A stretch of DNA of 64,000 bases from Acinetobacter cumulans (GCF_003024525.3 NZ_CP035934.2:744001-808000), one strand, 5' to 3'; positions 48,618-57,932 are shown, counted from the stretch's first letter. Notes: generated from the sequence alone by a model not told the origin. A program made the numbers and translations.

Positions 48618-49427
48618 TTAGCTCTTTTTCGTTGGTGCTTTGCTTCCACCTTTGGCTTGTTCAGCCATAAGTTTATCTACAACAGCTAAAGATTCTTTTG
48701 CTTGTGGAATATTCTCTTTGGCTAAAGCTGCAAAGATTTTTTTCGCTTCAGGTAAGTTTTGCGGAATGATGTTGCCATTCACAAACATATTACCTACAGC
48801 CATCAGCGCTGGGATATAGCCTTTTTTCGCAAGATCCTGAATGCTGGTTAGGCCAGTTTGTACAGATTTTTCGTCTTTGTTTTTAAAGCCTAAACTAATG
48901 TCATACAAGGCTTTGGCATGAATCGCTTGGTAGTTGCCTTTTTTGATTAGTGGATCAAGTTTTGCGAGGCCAGCTTTGTCAGATTCAGGTTTGTTTTCTG
49001 AAAATAACAACACCGCTAAATCGATAGACGCATCGTCAAAGCCTTGAGATGATGCTTTACCTAGGTATTGTTTGGCTTTGTTGATGTCTGTTGGTAAGCC
49101 CAAAGAGCCAGTGATGTAGTTTTTACCCAACACATAGTTGGCCACAGGGTAGCCTTTATCAGCAGATTGTTGATAAAGCTCGATCGCTTTTTTCTCATTC
49201 TTGGCCGTACCTTGGCCAGTTTGAGTTAAATAAGCAAGATTATACAGCGCCTGAGCATTGCCTTGTTTTGCCAATTTATCTAATGCTTGATAAGCACCTG
49301 TCATATTGTTGGCTTTCACCATGCTTTCAATTTTTGCAAACTCAGGATCAATGCTTTGAGTATTTGTTTCTGCCGCCGCAAATTGAGAAGAAAGTGCAAT
49401 AAGGCCTGCTAAGAGTAGTTTTTTCAT
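48618..49427 (-). CDS. Periplasmic Sel1/TPR-repeat protein
   Basis: A signal peptide (MKKLLLAGLIALSSQFAAA) is followed by Sel1-like repeats: NAQALYNLAYLTQTGQGTAKNEKKAIELYQQSADKGYPVANYVLGKNY, then two less perfect copies ending with ALMAVGNMFVNGNIIPQNLPEAKKIF. I chose the ATG at 49427, with AAAGG upstream; the frame is open to 49463. Such proteins act as scaffolds for protein complexes, here probably in the periplasm. Partner unknown. Confidence 0.82.
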   Translation of the reverse strand: MKKLLLAGLIALSSQFAAAETNTQSIDPEFAKIESMVKANNMTGAYQALDKLAKQGNAQALYNLAYLTQTGQGTAKNEKKAIELYQQSADKGYPVANYVLGKNYITGSLGLPTDINKAKQYLGKASSQGFDDASIDLAVLLFSENKPESDKAGLAKLDPLIKKGNYQAIHAKALYDISLGFKNKDEKSVQTGLTSIQDLAKKGYIPALMAVGNMFVNGNIIPQNLPEAKKIFAALAKENIPQAKESLAVVDKLMAEQAKGGSKAPTKKS

Positions 49428-49659
49428 TTTTAAACCTTTTAAAAAACAGTCACATAATTCCATCTATGTGTATAGGAATAAGATTAACAGATTCATCATA
49501 AATAGAAATATTTGAAAGTAAAGAGTGCTTCTGTGAAATATTTTAAGCGTTTAAAAATATCTCAGTTACTTTATATTGCATCGACAAACTTAAAATATCT
49601 TTTGCATTTGTTACTCAGTTTGTTTTAATCGCTTTTGTAATATACGAGTGAGTTCTTAA

Positions 49660-49905
49660 ATGTTTATTAAAAGCATTAAGCGAAATTATGACAAAGTGAA
49701 TCAAGATGAAAGCATTGCACATGAAGATAAAATAGATGCGCTACTAATGAAGCTTGGCGCTGAGTTTTTAGTGAGTCAAGAAGATCGGGTTTATATCTTT
49801 GAAAAAGGGGAACTTAGAGTTAAGTTTGATGCTAAACATGCACGTGATTTTTCCTTTAAAGATTATCTTTGTAAAGATATGAATAAGTTGTTTCATGGTT
49901 TTTAA
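49660..49905 (+). CDS. Small unrecognised protein (81 aa)
   Basis: A charged, soluble protein with no recognised motif (MFIKSIKRNYDKVNQDESIA, then LLMKLGAEFLVSQEDRVYIFEKGELRVKF). It has the look of a compact alpha/beta domain. GAGTG lies upstream. A single gene between the Sel1 gene and the sugar dehydrogenase. Confidence 0.55.
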   Translation: MFIKSIKRNYDKVNQDESIAHEDKIDALLMKLGAEFLVSQEDRVYIFEKGELRVKFDAKHARDFSFKDYLCKDMNKLFHGF

Positions 49906-50101
49906 TTAAAAACATGATTATAACAACGAAGAAATTAGGGGGATAAAGTTCCTCCTTGTTTTTTGACTGTTGTGTGATTTAACAGCGTATATGGTTTAAA
50001 AAACCTTAAATTTCAAAATAATAATATTTTATAAAAATATAAACTGAATAAATTAGAGATATGCTATCTATGATGAATATAGATATACATAATTCATTGA
50101 G

Positions 50102-51295
50102 ATGTATTTAAATATGATAAAAATAAGCGCCATCTTGATCCTAAGTTTCGTCTGTTCAATGACCAGTTGGGCTCAACAACCCAAGCTTGTACCTTATCCA
50201 ATCCATTTAAAAAATGGCAAGCAGTTTTCATTAAATTTGCCTGCACAGTATGAAATTATTCCAGCAGCGGAAGGTCTCAAACGGGGACGCTTTTTTGCAC
50301 AAGCACCTGATCACAGAATGTTTGTCACGGATATGTATGATTTAACAGATAATAAAAAAGGCACTGTGTATATATTGGATGATTGGAATGCTGAAACGGG
50401 TAAATTTGGCAAAATCATTCCTTATTTGACGGGGTTGAGAAATCCAAATTCAGTTCAGTTTTATACCGATGCTCAAGGACAGGATTGGCTTTATTTGGCG
50501 GAAACGCACCAACTGACCCGGCAAAAATTCAGCAGAGGAGAGACTCAGCCATCGAATAAGGCTGAAGTTTTAGCGACATTTCCCGATTATGGTTTGAGTT
50601 ATAAATACGGTGGTTGGCATCTGACACGGACGATTGCAGTTGGTAGAAATGGAAAAATTTATGTGTCGGTTGGCTCGAGTTGTAACGCCTGTGTAGAAAA
50701 AGAAAAAGTGCGAGCCTCAGTCATCGAGATGAATCCTGATGGTTCAGAGCAACGGATGTATGCGACAGGTTTACGTAACGCAGTTGGATTAAAATGGATC
50801 GGAAAATTTCTATTTGCAACCAATCAAGGTTCCGATCATTTGGGAAGTAAAAAGCCAGATGAAACTTTTTATGCGTTAAAACGAGATGTCGATTATGGCT
50901 GGCCTGCATGTTATTCATGGCAGGGCAAAGTCTTGGCGGATTCTAAATTTAAACGTGCATCTGGCTGTAAAAATGTTCCATCGCCCTATGCTTATTTCCC
51001 TTCACATTCCTCTGCATTGGGTTTTGATTATTTTGATGACCCTCATGCCGATGCCACTATTAAAAATGCGTTTTTAGTGGCCCTGCATGGCTCTACCGAC
51101 GAGGCGATTGGTCATGGCTATCAAATTGCAATGATGCGTAAAGGACAAAAACTTGAAACCTTTATGGATGGTTTTTTAGTCGGTAAAAAGTTGTATGGGC
51201 GACCTGCTGATATTTATAAGATCGATGGAAAATCATTTTATTTTTCAGATGATCGGGCAGGGGTGATTTATTATGTGAGGGAAAAAAATGAGTGA
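50102..51295 (+). CDS. PQQ-dependent sugar/aldose dehydrogenase-like protein (soluble GDH/sorbosone type)
   Basis: A protein of 397 residues with signal peptide (ISAILILSFVCSMTSWAQ) and a six-bladed propeller pattern: YGGWHLTRTIAVGRNGKIYVSVGSSCNACVEK, ASVIEMNPDGSEQRMYATGLRNAVGLKW, and DVDYGWPACY. These match the glucose/sorbosone dehydrogenase family, which oxidises aldoses in the periplasm with PQQ. The start is ATG at 50102 or 50114. Whether PQQ is bound cannot be judged. It is a single gene. Confidence 0.82.
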   Translation: MYLNMIKISAILILSFVCSMTSWAQQPKLVPYPIHLKNGKQFSLNLPAQYEIIPAAEGLKRGRFFAQAPDHRMFVTDMYDLTDNKKGTVYILDDWNAETGKFGKIIPYLTGLRNPNSVQFYTDAQGQDWLYLAETHQLTRQKFSRGETQPSNKAEVLATFPDYGLSYKYGGWHLTRTIAVGRNGKIYVSVGSSCNACVEKEKVRASVIEMNPDGSEQRMYATGLRNAVGLKWIGKFLFATNQGSDHLGSKKPDETFYALKRDVDYGWPACYSWQGKVLADSKFKRASGCKNVPSPYAYFPSHSSALGFDYFDDPHADATIKNAFLVALHGSTDEAIGHGYQIAMMRKGQKLETFMDGFLVGKKLYGRPADIYKIDGKSFYFSDDRAGVIYYVREKNE

Positions 51296-51383
51296 TAAAA
51301 AGCCAACGTCTTTAGGCTTTGGCTGTGGGTTTGATGTTATAAAATATGATCATTAATGAGAGAAGTTTCTAACTCTTCTATTT

Positions 51384-51565
51384 CTATGTTTGCTGTAGAA
51401 TTTCTTTTAAAATTTTTCTAAAAAGTAAGAACATAATTAACTCAATAAAATTTAAACCAAAGCCCCAAGGCAATGTTCCAGCTGTATTGAATTTTATTGA
51501 CGTGTTGTAGCCTATATGTGCTTTTAGTAGATAGAAAAAAGAATCAGGAGTTGCTTCTATGTAAA
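51384..51565 (-). pseudogene. C-terminal half of an IS-interrupted membrane protein gene
   Basis: Minus-strand frame FYIEATPDSFFYLLKAHIGY, ending MFLLFRKILKEILQQT. It continues the frame of the fragment at 52851-53154 when the IS3-type element and one target repeat are removed. Together they encode 161 residues with about four to five membrane helices and no recognised family. Confidence 0.75.
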
Positions 51566-51568
51566 AAC
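51566..51568. repeat. Target site duplication, left copy (AAC)
   Basis: AAC directly left of the element; the same three bases directly right of it at 52851-52853. Three bases is the usual duplication of many IS3-family members. Confidence 0.7.
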
Positions 51569-51644
51569 AGAGATGGATCCGTAAATTTGAACAACTCCTA
51601 TAAGTGATATTCTGCTCCTCAAATGATGTTATAAACATCAATAT

Positions 51645-51962
51645 ATGGAGTATTTTATGGCACGTAGACCAAGAAGAAATCATTCAAATGATTTTAAAGC
51701 TAAGGTAGCACTTGCTGCGATTAAAGCAGAAAAAACACTTGCTGAATTGAGTGCTGAGTTTGATGTTCATCAAAACCAAATTATTGACTGGAAAAATCAA
51801 TTGATCTCAGCTTCCTCGCAAGCTTTCGATCAATCAAAAGCTCCAACAGAACCACCCATCGATCTAAAAAAACTACATGCAAAAATCGGTGAGCAGGCAT
51901 TAGAAATTGATTTTTTAGAAGGTGTGTTGAAGAAACTGGGCCGCTTCAACCACAAAAGTTAA
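51645..51962 (+). CDS. IS3-family transposase OrfA
   Basis: A 105-residue protein with a helix-turn-helix (ALAAIKAEKTLAELSAEFDVHQNQIIDWKNQL) that binds the element ends, followed by a leucine-zipper-like coiled coil (LKKLHAKIGEQALEIDFLEG). TTTTTTA at 51911-51917 sits in frame as T TTT TTA, the X XXY YYZ slip type, and the -1 frame from there is open into OrfB. So the active transposase is probably the OrfAB fusion. Confidence 0.9.
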   Translation: MEYFMARRPRRNHSNDFKAKVALAAIKAEKTLAELSAEFDVHQNQIIDWKNQLISASSQAFDQSKAPTEPPIDLKKLHAKIGEQALEIDFLEGVLKKLGRFNHKS

Positions 51963-52048
51963 TCGACGACTCACTTCAGATTTCAGTATCTAAGCAAGCT
52001 AAGCTGCTGAAAGTCTCCCGTGGTTGTTATTACTATCGCCCAAAACCT

Positions 52049-52789
52049 GTGAGTGCATCAGATCTGAAGCTGATGCGATGTATTGATGAATTACATATGC
52101 AATATCCTTTTGCAGGCAGTCGTATGATGCGTGATTTGTTGAATCGTCAAGGACATCATATAGGACGACGTCATACACGTACTTTAATGAAGAAAATGGG
52201 TATTCAGGCGTTATATTGCAAACCAAATTTAAGCCAGGCTAATCAAGCTCACCGTAAATATCCATATCTGCTCAAAGGATTGGCTATTCAGCGCAGTAAT
52301 CAAGTGTGGTCTACGGATATAACGTATATCCCTATGGCAAAAGGCTTTGTTTATTTATGTGCTGTGATTGATTGGCATAGCCGCAAGGTACTTGCGCATA
52401 GAGTATCGATTAGTATGGAGGTGGATTTTTGTATTTCGGCTTTAAATGAAGCGATTGAAAAATATGGTCGACCTGAAATATTTAATACAGACCAAGGCAG
52501 CCAGTTTACCAGTGATGCATTTATTGATGTATTGAAATCAAATGGCATTCAAATCAGTATGGATGGTAAAGGTCGATGGGTAGATAATGTGATGGTTGAA
52601 CGATTATGGCGGAGCGTTAAATATGAAGAGGTGTATCTCAAAGCTTATAGCAGTGTCACAGATGCGAAAAAGCAATTAAGTGCATATTTTGAGTTTTATA
52701 ATTTGAAACGACCTCATTCGAGTCTAGACAAAATGACACCAAATGAGTTTTACTATGATCAGCTACCCCAACAAAACAAGGTGGCTTAA
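52049..52789 (+). CDS. IS3-family transposase OrfB (DDE integrase)
   Basis: The frame is open from the slip site near 51911; the listed start is the first GTG. The rve catalytic core has D90 in WSTDITY, D148 in NTDQGSQF and E184 in VMVERLWRSVKYEE, with 35 residues between the last two, the DD(35)E pattern. The upstream SVSKQAKLLKVSRGCYYYRP is the usual HTH_21-type lead. All catalytic residues are intact, so the element may still be able to move. Confidence 0.92.
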   Translation: MSASDLKLMRCIDELHMQYPFAGSRMMRDLLNRQGHHIGRRHTRTLMKKMGIQALYCKPNLSQANQAHRKYPYLLKGLAIQRSNQVWSTDITYIPMAKGFVYLCAVIDWHSRKVLAHRVSISMEVDFCISALNEAIEKYGRPEIFNTDQGSQFTSDAFIDVLKSNGIQISMDGKGRWVDNVMVERLWRSVKYEEVYLKAYSSVTDAKKQLSAYFEFYNLKRPHSSLDKMTPNEFYYDQLPQQNKVA

Positions 52790-52850
52790 CTAGAGCGGAA
52801 TATCACTTATAAATACGCTTTTAGTTGTTCAAACAAGTGGGACCACCTCT

Positions 52851-53154
52851 AACCAAAAATAAGTGCAATATTTGGAATATATAAAAAATAAGGCGTACAT
52901 ATAAGGAAGATCAAACTAAAACTTATCCATTTTAGGGTTATTAAACCTTTAATGTTTTGTTTCCAGTAAAGATAACTGCCAGAAATTGTAATGATAAGTT
53001 GAAGAAGGAACAGTAGATAAATAATATTGTTAATTGAGAAAAGATTAAGAAAACCAATAAAATAAAATATCATTAAAACTGCTAATATTGAAAAACCACC
53101 ATAGTAGAGTGCGATTAACTTATGCTTTGGGTCTTGAAATTGTGTCTGATGCAT
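52851..53154 (-). pseudogene. N-terminal half of the IS-interrupted membrane protein gene
   Basis: From the ATG at 53154: MHQTQFQDPKHKLIALYYGG followed by three hydrophobic helices up to YIPNIALIFG, where the element interrupts it. The first fragment alone would end one codon into the element. See 51384-51565 for the rest. Confidence 0.75.
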
Positions 53155-53291
53155 CGTTATATAGTTTATTGTTAAAATTCGGAGTGCATTTTAGTTTAAA
53201 AATAGTCAAATTAACATGATGAATTTTAAAATTTAAAACTTAGATTTATTATAAAAGAAGATAGCTAAATGTAGCTATCTTCTGAATTTAT

Positions 53292-54026
53292 TTAAGCTGA
53301 CTGCGGACGTGCCACATCGCCATTTAAAGCTTCAGGCAAATCTAAAACGGTTATAGCTAATTCAGCCAGTGCGTCTGGACGTGCCACAACCAAAGCCACA
53401 TAGCCATTTTCAGTCGCAGCGCTATTCACCACTTGTACTTGTGCATGGAGCTGTTCAGCTTGTGCAGGCACAGTTCCTGTACCTTGAATTGCATGTAACC
53501 AAGCTTTTGGTTTCGCTTTAAACCAAAGTCGCGCGATCACTTCTTGGCCCAAATAACAGCCTTTGTCGTAGTGTACGCCTTCACGCTGATGTAAACGTAG
53601 CTCTTGAGGTTGAAAAACATGCTCAATCGCTTGATCTATATAGGCCTGACCCGCTTGAATGGCTTGAATTTCCCAAGCGCTAATATCTGTTGCTTCAGTT
53701 GCGAAGGTGGTTGTGTTTTCAGTTAAAGTTGGGAAAACGGCACTAACTTCTTCCAGTTTCATTTTAGAAAAAGCACCGAATTTTTTAATATGTTTGGCAA
53801 ATTCTTCTGCTTGATCGGCAGTAGTCACAATCTCAAAACTTTCAGCATTCAATTTAGTGAGCCACAAACCAAAATGAATACGGCCTTTTAGGTCACAAAT
53901 AGCGGTATAACGTGTTTGATTTTCTTCGAGACGTTCGACGTGTAAGGTAACTTGGCCTTGTAAAAATTTTTGTGCATCTACACCATTTAAGGTGAATTTT
54001 TGGAAGCTGAGGGAAGCGCCAGTCAT
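53292..54026 (-). CDS. ygfZ: Folate-binding protein YgfZ
   Basis: A GcvT-like protein of 244 residues from the ATG at 54026. It has the diagnostic HYDKGCYLGQEVIARLWFK motif with its conserved cysteine. YgfZ helps repair or assemble certain Fe-S enzymes (such as MiaB) and depends on folate. The frame is open to 54077, but that start lacks a ribosome site and family members begin near TGASLSFQK. It is a single gene. Confidence 0.9.
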   Translation of the reverse strand: MTGASLSFQKFTLNGVDAQKFLQGQVTLHVERLEENQTRYTAICDLKGRIHFGLWLTKLNAESFEIVTTADQAEEFAKHIKKFGAFSKMKLEEVSAVFPTLTENTTTFATEATDISAWEIQAIQAGQAYIDQAIEHVFQPQELRLHQREGVHYDKGCYLGQEVIARLWFKAKPKAWLHAIQGTGTVPAQAEQLHAQVQVVNSAATENGYVALVVARPDALAELAITVLDLPEALNGDVARPQSA

Positions 54027-54646
54027 AAGATCGCCTATGCAAAATACTAAAAATATATGGACTGAAATATAGCACATAGTCAGACCGAGCTGATGGCCTC
54101 AGCTAGGGAAAATGCATGCAGTAAAAGAAGAAAACGCCACCTCAAAACTGTGGCAGCGTGTGATGGCAAAGCGAGCAAGGCCGACATCAAAATGGTGGAT
54201 TGAACTGTAGTGTTGCAATTGGTATTGGGCGGAAAAAGCAAGATACCTAAAGGGAGAGGAGAATATTCAGCAGTTTAAGTCGCTTTCTGCGATGGCTTAA
54301 TCCCTAAATAAGGAGGTTAGGCGAAAAAAAGTCAACCTAAGCAACTGGAGTTGGTCATTAAAAATGGATATTTCCAGTAAAATTGAAGTATGAACGTCTG
54401 CTTTCGCCTAGATATAAGACTAAAGAAGGGGTTTGAAATTGCCTGATTTTTGGGCAAAAACATGATTTAGAGTAAATATACAAAAACAAATGTAACCAAA
54501 TGTTTCTAAAACACCTGTTTTTTATGTTAAGTTTATGAAAAATATAAGATTTGGGAAATGGGGTTTTGACAGTGTAGTATGCCTAGCGACATAAGACGAA
54601 AACGTCAAAAAATAAGCTGCAAAAAAATGTATGAGGGCAGGAAGGC
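54027..54646. other. 620-bp intergenic region upstream of acnD
   Basis: No gene is seen on either strand. Small hairpins occur at 54088-54104 (AGCTGA/TCAGCT) and GCCAC/GTGGC near 54137-54155. A promoter candidate for acnD is TTGACA at 54566-54571 with CATAAG 18 bp later. Confidence 0.4.
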
Positions 54647-57265
54647 ATGAACAACAACTACCGTAAACCGCTGCAAGGTACCCAGCTAGAATACTTCGAT
54701 GTGCGTCAAGCCGTGGAAGACATTCAGCCAGGCGCATACGCAAAATTACCATATACATCAAAGGTACTGGCAGAGCAGCTGGTACGTAAATGTGATCCTG
54801 CGATTTTAGAGCAGTCTTTAAAAGAATTAATTTTCCGTAAACAAGACCATGATTTTCCTTGGTATCCAGCACGTGTGGTGTGTCATGACATTTTAGGTCA
54901 AACGGCACTGGTTGACCTTGCAGGCTTACGTGATGCCATTGCTGACCAAGGCGGCGACCCATCTAAAGTGAACCCAGTTGTGCCAACACAGCTGATTGTC
55001 GATCACTCTTTAGCTGTAGAGTTTGGCGGTTTTGACCCAGACGCGTTTGAAAAAAACCGTGCGATTGAAGACCGTCGTAACGAAGACCGTTTCCACTTTA
55101 TTGAATGGACCAAAACAGCTTTTGAAAATGTGGATGTGATCCCTGCGGGTAACGGCATCATGCACCAAATCAACTTGGAGAAAATGTCTCCAGTGATTCA
55201 AAACCGTGGTGGCTTGGCTTTCCCTGATACTTGCGTAGGTACAGATTCACATACACCACATACCGATGCGCTTGGCGTAATTTCGATTGGTGTGGGCGGT
55301 TTAGAAGCTGAAAACGTAATGCTCGGCCGTGCATCTTGGATGCGTCTGCCAGACATCATTGGTGTTGAGTTTGTCGGTCAGCGTCAAGCTGGTATTACAG
55401 CAACTGATATCGTATTGGCTTTAACTGAGTTCTTACGTAAAGAACGTGTAGTTGGTGCGTATTTAGAATTCTTCGGTGAAGGCGCGGACAGCATGTCTGT
55501 AGGCGATCGTGCGACGATCTCGAACATGACACCTGAATATGGCGCAACGGCTGCCATGTTCTATATCGACCAAAACACCATTGATTATTTAACGCTGACA
55601 GGCCGTGAAGCAGAGCAAGTTCAACTTGTGGAAAAATATGCCAAAGAAATTGGTCTTTGGGCATCTGATATGACTCAAGCGGAATACCCGCGTGTACTGC
55701 GTTTCGACCTTTCAACTGTAACGCGTAATATTGCAGGCCCATCAAACCCACATGCACGTGTATCAACAAGTGATTTGAAAGCAAAAGGCATTGCAGGCAA
55801 CTTAGAAGCAGCGCGTGCGCAAGAAGCGGAAGGTTTAATTCCAGATGGCGCCGTGATTATTGCAGCCATTACTTCATGTACCAATACTTCTAACCCACGT
55901 AATACCGTTGCAGCAGGCTTGCTTGCACGTAAGGCGAATGAACTGGGCCTAGTACGTAAACCTTGGGTGAAATCATCTTTCGCACCGGGTTCTAAAGCAG
56001 CGGCTTTATACCTTGAAGAAGCGGGTGTATTGGGTGATTTAGAAAAACTCGGTTTTGGTATCGTAGCCTATGCATGTACTACGTGTAACGGTATGTCAGG
56101 TGCTTTAGACCCTGTGATTCAGCAAGAAATCATTGACCGTGACTTGTACGCCACTGCGGTACTCTCAGGTAACCGTAATTTCGATGGTCGTATCCATCCA
56201 TACGCAAAACAAGCGTTCTTGGCTTCACCTCCTTTAGTCGTGGCGTATGCCATTGCAGGTACAATCCGTTTTGATATTGAAACCGATTCATTGGGCAATG
56301 ACAAAGACGGTAACCCAATTTACTTAAAAGACATTTGGCCGTCAGATGCTGAAATTGATGCATTGGTAAAAGAAGCTGTTAAGCCTGAGCAGTTCAAAAA
56401 AATCTACATTCCAATGTTTGATTTGGGTGTGAATGAGAAAGCAGCTAGCCCGTTATATGACTGGCGTCCGCAAAGTACCTATATCCGCCGTCCGCCGTAT
56501 TGGGAAGGGGCACTGGCTGCACCGCGTACATTAGCGAATATGCGTCCGCTTGCAATCTTGGGTGATAACATCACCACAGACCATTTATCTCCATCGAATG
56601 CGATCGTTCTAGATTCGGCTTCAGGTGAATACTTGAAGAAAATGGGCGTACCTGAGGAAGACTTTAACTCATACGCAACGCACCGCGGTGACCACTTAAC
56701 CACACAGCGCGCAACTTTTGCCAACCCTAAATTGTTTAATGAAATGGTGGTTCGCTCTGACGGTACGATCAAGCAGGGTTCTAAGGCGCGTGTAGAGCCT
56801 GAAGGCGAAGTGATGCGTATGTGGGAAGCGATTGAAACTTATATGAATCGTAAGCAACCGCTGATCATTATTGCAGGTAAAGACTATGGTCAGGGTTCTA
56901 GCCGTGACTGGGCTGCTAAAGGTGTGCGCCTTGCAGGTGTGGAAGTGATTGTAGCGGAAGGTTTTGAGCGTATTCACCGTACTAACCTTGTGGGTATGGG
57001 CGTGCTGCCACTTGAGTTTAAAGCGGGTACAGACCGTAAAACTTTGAAGTTAGATGGTACTGAGTTGTATAGCGTGATTGGTAATATTGCGCCTCGTTCG
57101 ACTTTAACATTGGTGGTTGAGCGTTCAACGGCTGATGGTAAAGAAGAGATTGTTAAAGTGCCTGTAACTTGCCGTTTGGATACTGAAGAAGAAGTATCTG
57201 TGTATGAAGCGGGTGGTGTGTTGCAACGCTTTGCACAGGACTTTTTAGAAGGAAATGTGGCTTAA
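54647..57265 (+). CDS. acnD: Fe/S-dependent 2-methylisocitrate dehydratase AcnD
   Basis: An 872-residue aconitase-family protein. YPARVVCHDILGQTALVDLA, VPTQLIVDHSLAVEF, DTCVGTDSHTPHTDALGV, and the Fe-S cysteines in ITSCTNTSNP and CTTCNGMSG are as in aconitases. The N-terminus (NYRKPLQGTQLEYFD) and LPYTSKVLAEQLVRKCDP mark the AcnD subfamily of the methylcitrate cycle, which acts on 2-methylcitrate from propionyl-CoA. Its usual partners prpF, prpC and prpB are not beside it in this window. GGCAGGAAGGC precedes the ATG. Codon use is GC-richer than the genes that follow. Confidence 0.92.
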   Translation: MNNNYRKPLQGTQLEYFDVRQAVEDIQPGAYAKLPYTSKVLAEQLVRKCDPAILEQSLKELIFRKQDHDFPWYPARVVCHDILGQTALVDLAGLRDAIADQGGDPSKVNPVVPTQLIVDHSLAVEFGGFDPDAFEKNRAIEDRRNEDRFHFIEWTKTAFENVDVIPAGNGIMHQINLEKMSPVIQNRGGLAFPDTCVGTDSHTPHTDALGVISIGVGGLEAENVMLGRASWMRLPDIIGVEFVGQRQAGITATDIVLALTEFLRKERVVGAYLEFFGEGADSMSVGDRATISNMTPEYGATAAMFYIDQNTIDYLTLTGREAEQVQLVEKYAKEIGLWASDMTQAEYPRVLRFDLSTVTRNIAGPSNPHARVSTSDLKAKGIAGNLEAARAQEAEGLIPDGAVIIAAITSCTNTSNPRNTVAAGLLARKANELGLVRKPWVKSSFAPGSKAAALYLEEAGVLGDLEKLGFGIVAYACTTCNGMSGALDPVIQQEIIDRDLYATAVLSGNRNFDGRIHPYAKQAFLASPPLVVAYAIAGTIRFDIETDSLGNDKDGNPIYLKDIWPSDAEIDALVKEAVKPEQFKKIYIPMFDLGVNEKAASPLYDWRPQSTYIRRPPYWEGALAAPRTLANMRPLAILGDNITTDHLSPSNAIVLDSASGEYLKKMGVPEEDFNSYATHRGDHLTTQRATFANPKLFNEMVVRSDGTIKQGSKARVEPEGEVMRMWEAIETYMNRKQPLIIIAGKDYGQGSSRDWAAKGVRLAGVEVIVAEGFERIHRTNLVGMGVLPLEFKAGTDRKTLKLDGTELYSVIGNIAPRSTLTLVVERSTADGKEEIVKVPVTCRLDTEEEVSVYEAGGVLQRFAQDFLEGNVA

Positions 57266-57328
57266 GATTTTGAGCTGAAATAATTGATTTTGTTGAAAAA
57301 AGACCCTACATTTATGTGGGGTTTTTAT
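57213..57328 (+). repeat. acnD 3' end plus terminator, intact copy of a direct repeat
   Basis: The stretch coding QRFAQDFLEGNVA-stop, the spacer and the terminator. A decayed copy lies at 57933-58040. Shared words include GCTTTGCACAG, GCTTAAG and AAAAGAC. Confidence 0.75.
57296..57326 (+). terminator. acnD terminator
   Basis: AAAAAAGACCCTACAT, then ATGTGGGGTTTTT: a 9-bp stem with one G-T pair. The start codon of the next gene lies only 13 bp beyond. Confidence 0.75.
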
Positions 57329-57339
57329 TCGAGAAAAAA

Positions 57340-57891
57340 ATGAGTAATAGAATTATAAATGGTGATTTTGAATTTTTATCTAATTTATTTGATAAGTTTT
57401 TTACACAAAAGATTATCCGAGATCGCTTAAATTTAATTGAAAAAACAAACATTACTGGTTGGGAAGTATGGCTACAAATAGAGCTGTCTTTTTTTCTTAA
57501 TAAACAAGAAAATGTGATGGAGTGGGTTAGGGAAATACCTTGTTCAATAGATAAGCGAGTAGAGAAATTAAAAGATAAAGGCATAATTGATTTTTGGTTA
57601 AAAGAAAGAAATAAATCAACTGAAACAATGATAGCAATAGAGCTAAAGCAAGCTAAATCAGCAAAAAGCTGTATTACTGCAATGATGAAAGATTTAAATA
57701 AATTTCATTCTTTGAAGCCAAGTGAGCACAATTATATTCGTACATTTTGGTGTGTAGGCGTACATCATGCAATAGAAAAAGAAAAATGTTTAAAGATTAT
57801 AAATGAACATAAAATAGGATATGAATTTAATCAAAAGCATCTCTTGTGTAGGCGAATAAAGAGAACTAATTTTAGTTTTACTATTCTGTAG
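57340..57891 (+). CDS. Putative PD-(D/E)XK-type nuclease, accessory
   Basis: A 183-residue protein, clearly AT-rich. D84 in KGIIDFWLKER, and E101-L-K103 in MIAIELKQAKS, fit the D...ExK core of PD-(D/E)XK nucleases, with an upstream helix glutamate in GWEVWLQIELSFFL. No DNA-binding domain or methyltransferase is attached. The start is the ATG at 57340, with GAG a few bases upstream, directly behind the acnD terminator; it has no evident promoter of its own. It lies between two copies of the acnD 3' end and precedes the NACHT gene. Assignment rests on a short motif and context only. Confidence 0.5.
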   Translation: MSNRIINGDFEFLSNLFDKFFTQKIIRDRLNLIEKTNITGWEVWLQIELSFFLNKQENVMEWVREIPCSIDKRVEKLKDKGIIDFWLKERNKSTETMIAIELKQAKSAKSCITAMMKDLNKFHSLKPSEHNYIRTFWCVGVHHAIEKEKCLKIINEHKIGYEFNQKHLLCRRIKRTNFSFTIL

Positions 57892-57932
57892 TTCATTTTG
57901 TTATGGTTTATTAAATATATATGTATAAATAA

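Larger units (their letters stand above)
51569..52850 (+). mobile_element. IS3-family insertion sequence, 1282 bp
   Basis: The ends are imperfect inverted repeats: AGAGATGGATCCG on the left against AGAGGTGGTCCCA on the right (complement), then TTTGAACAACT in both and, inside, TATAAGTGATATTC in both. It carries orfA and orfB with a -1 slip site. The borders are fixed by the restored frame of the interrupted gene and the AAC duplication. Confidence 0.9.

Noticed and set aside
51574..52845. IS borders at the terminal TGG/CCA
   Set aside because: These borders give no target duplication; the borders 51569 and 52850 give an AAC duplication and restore the interrupted frame.
54522..54962. Minus-strand 146-codon open frame over the acnD start
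   Set aside because: It is antisense to the conserved acnD coding sequence and has no recognisable protein pattern or ribosome binding site.
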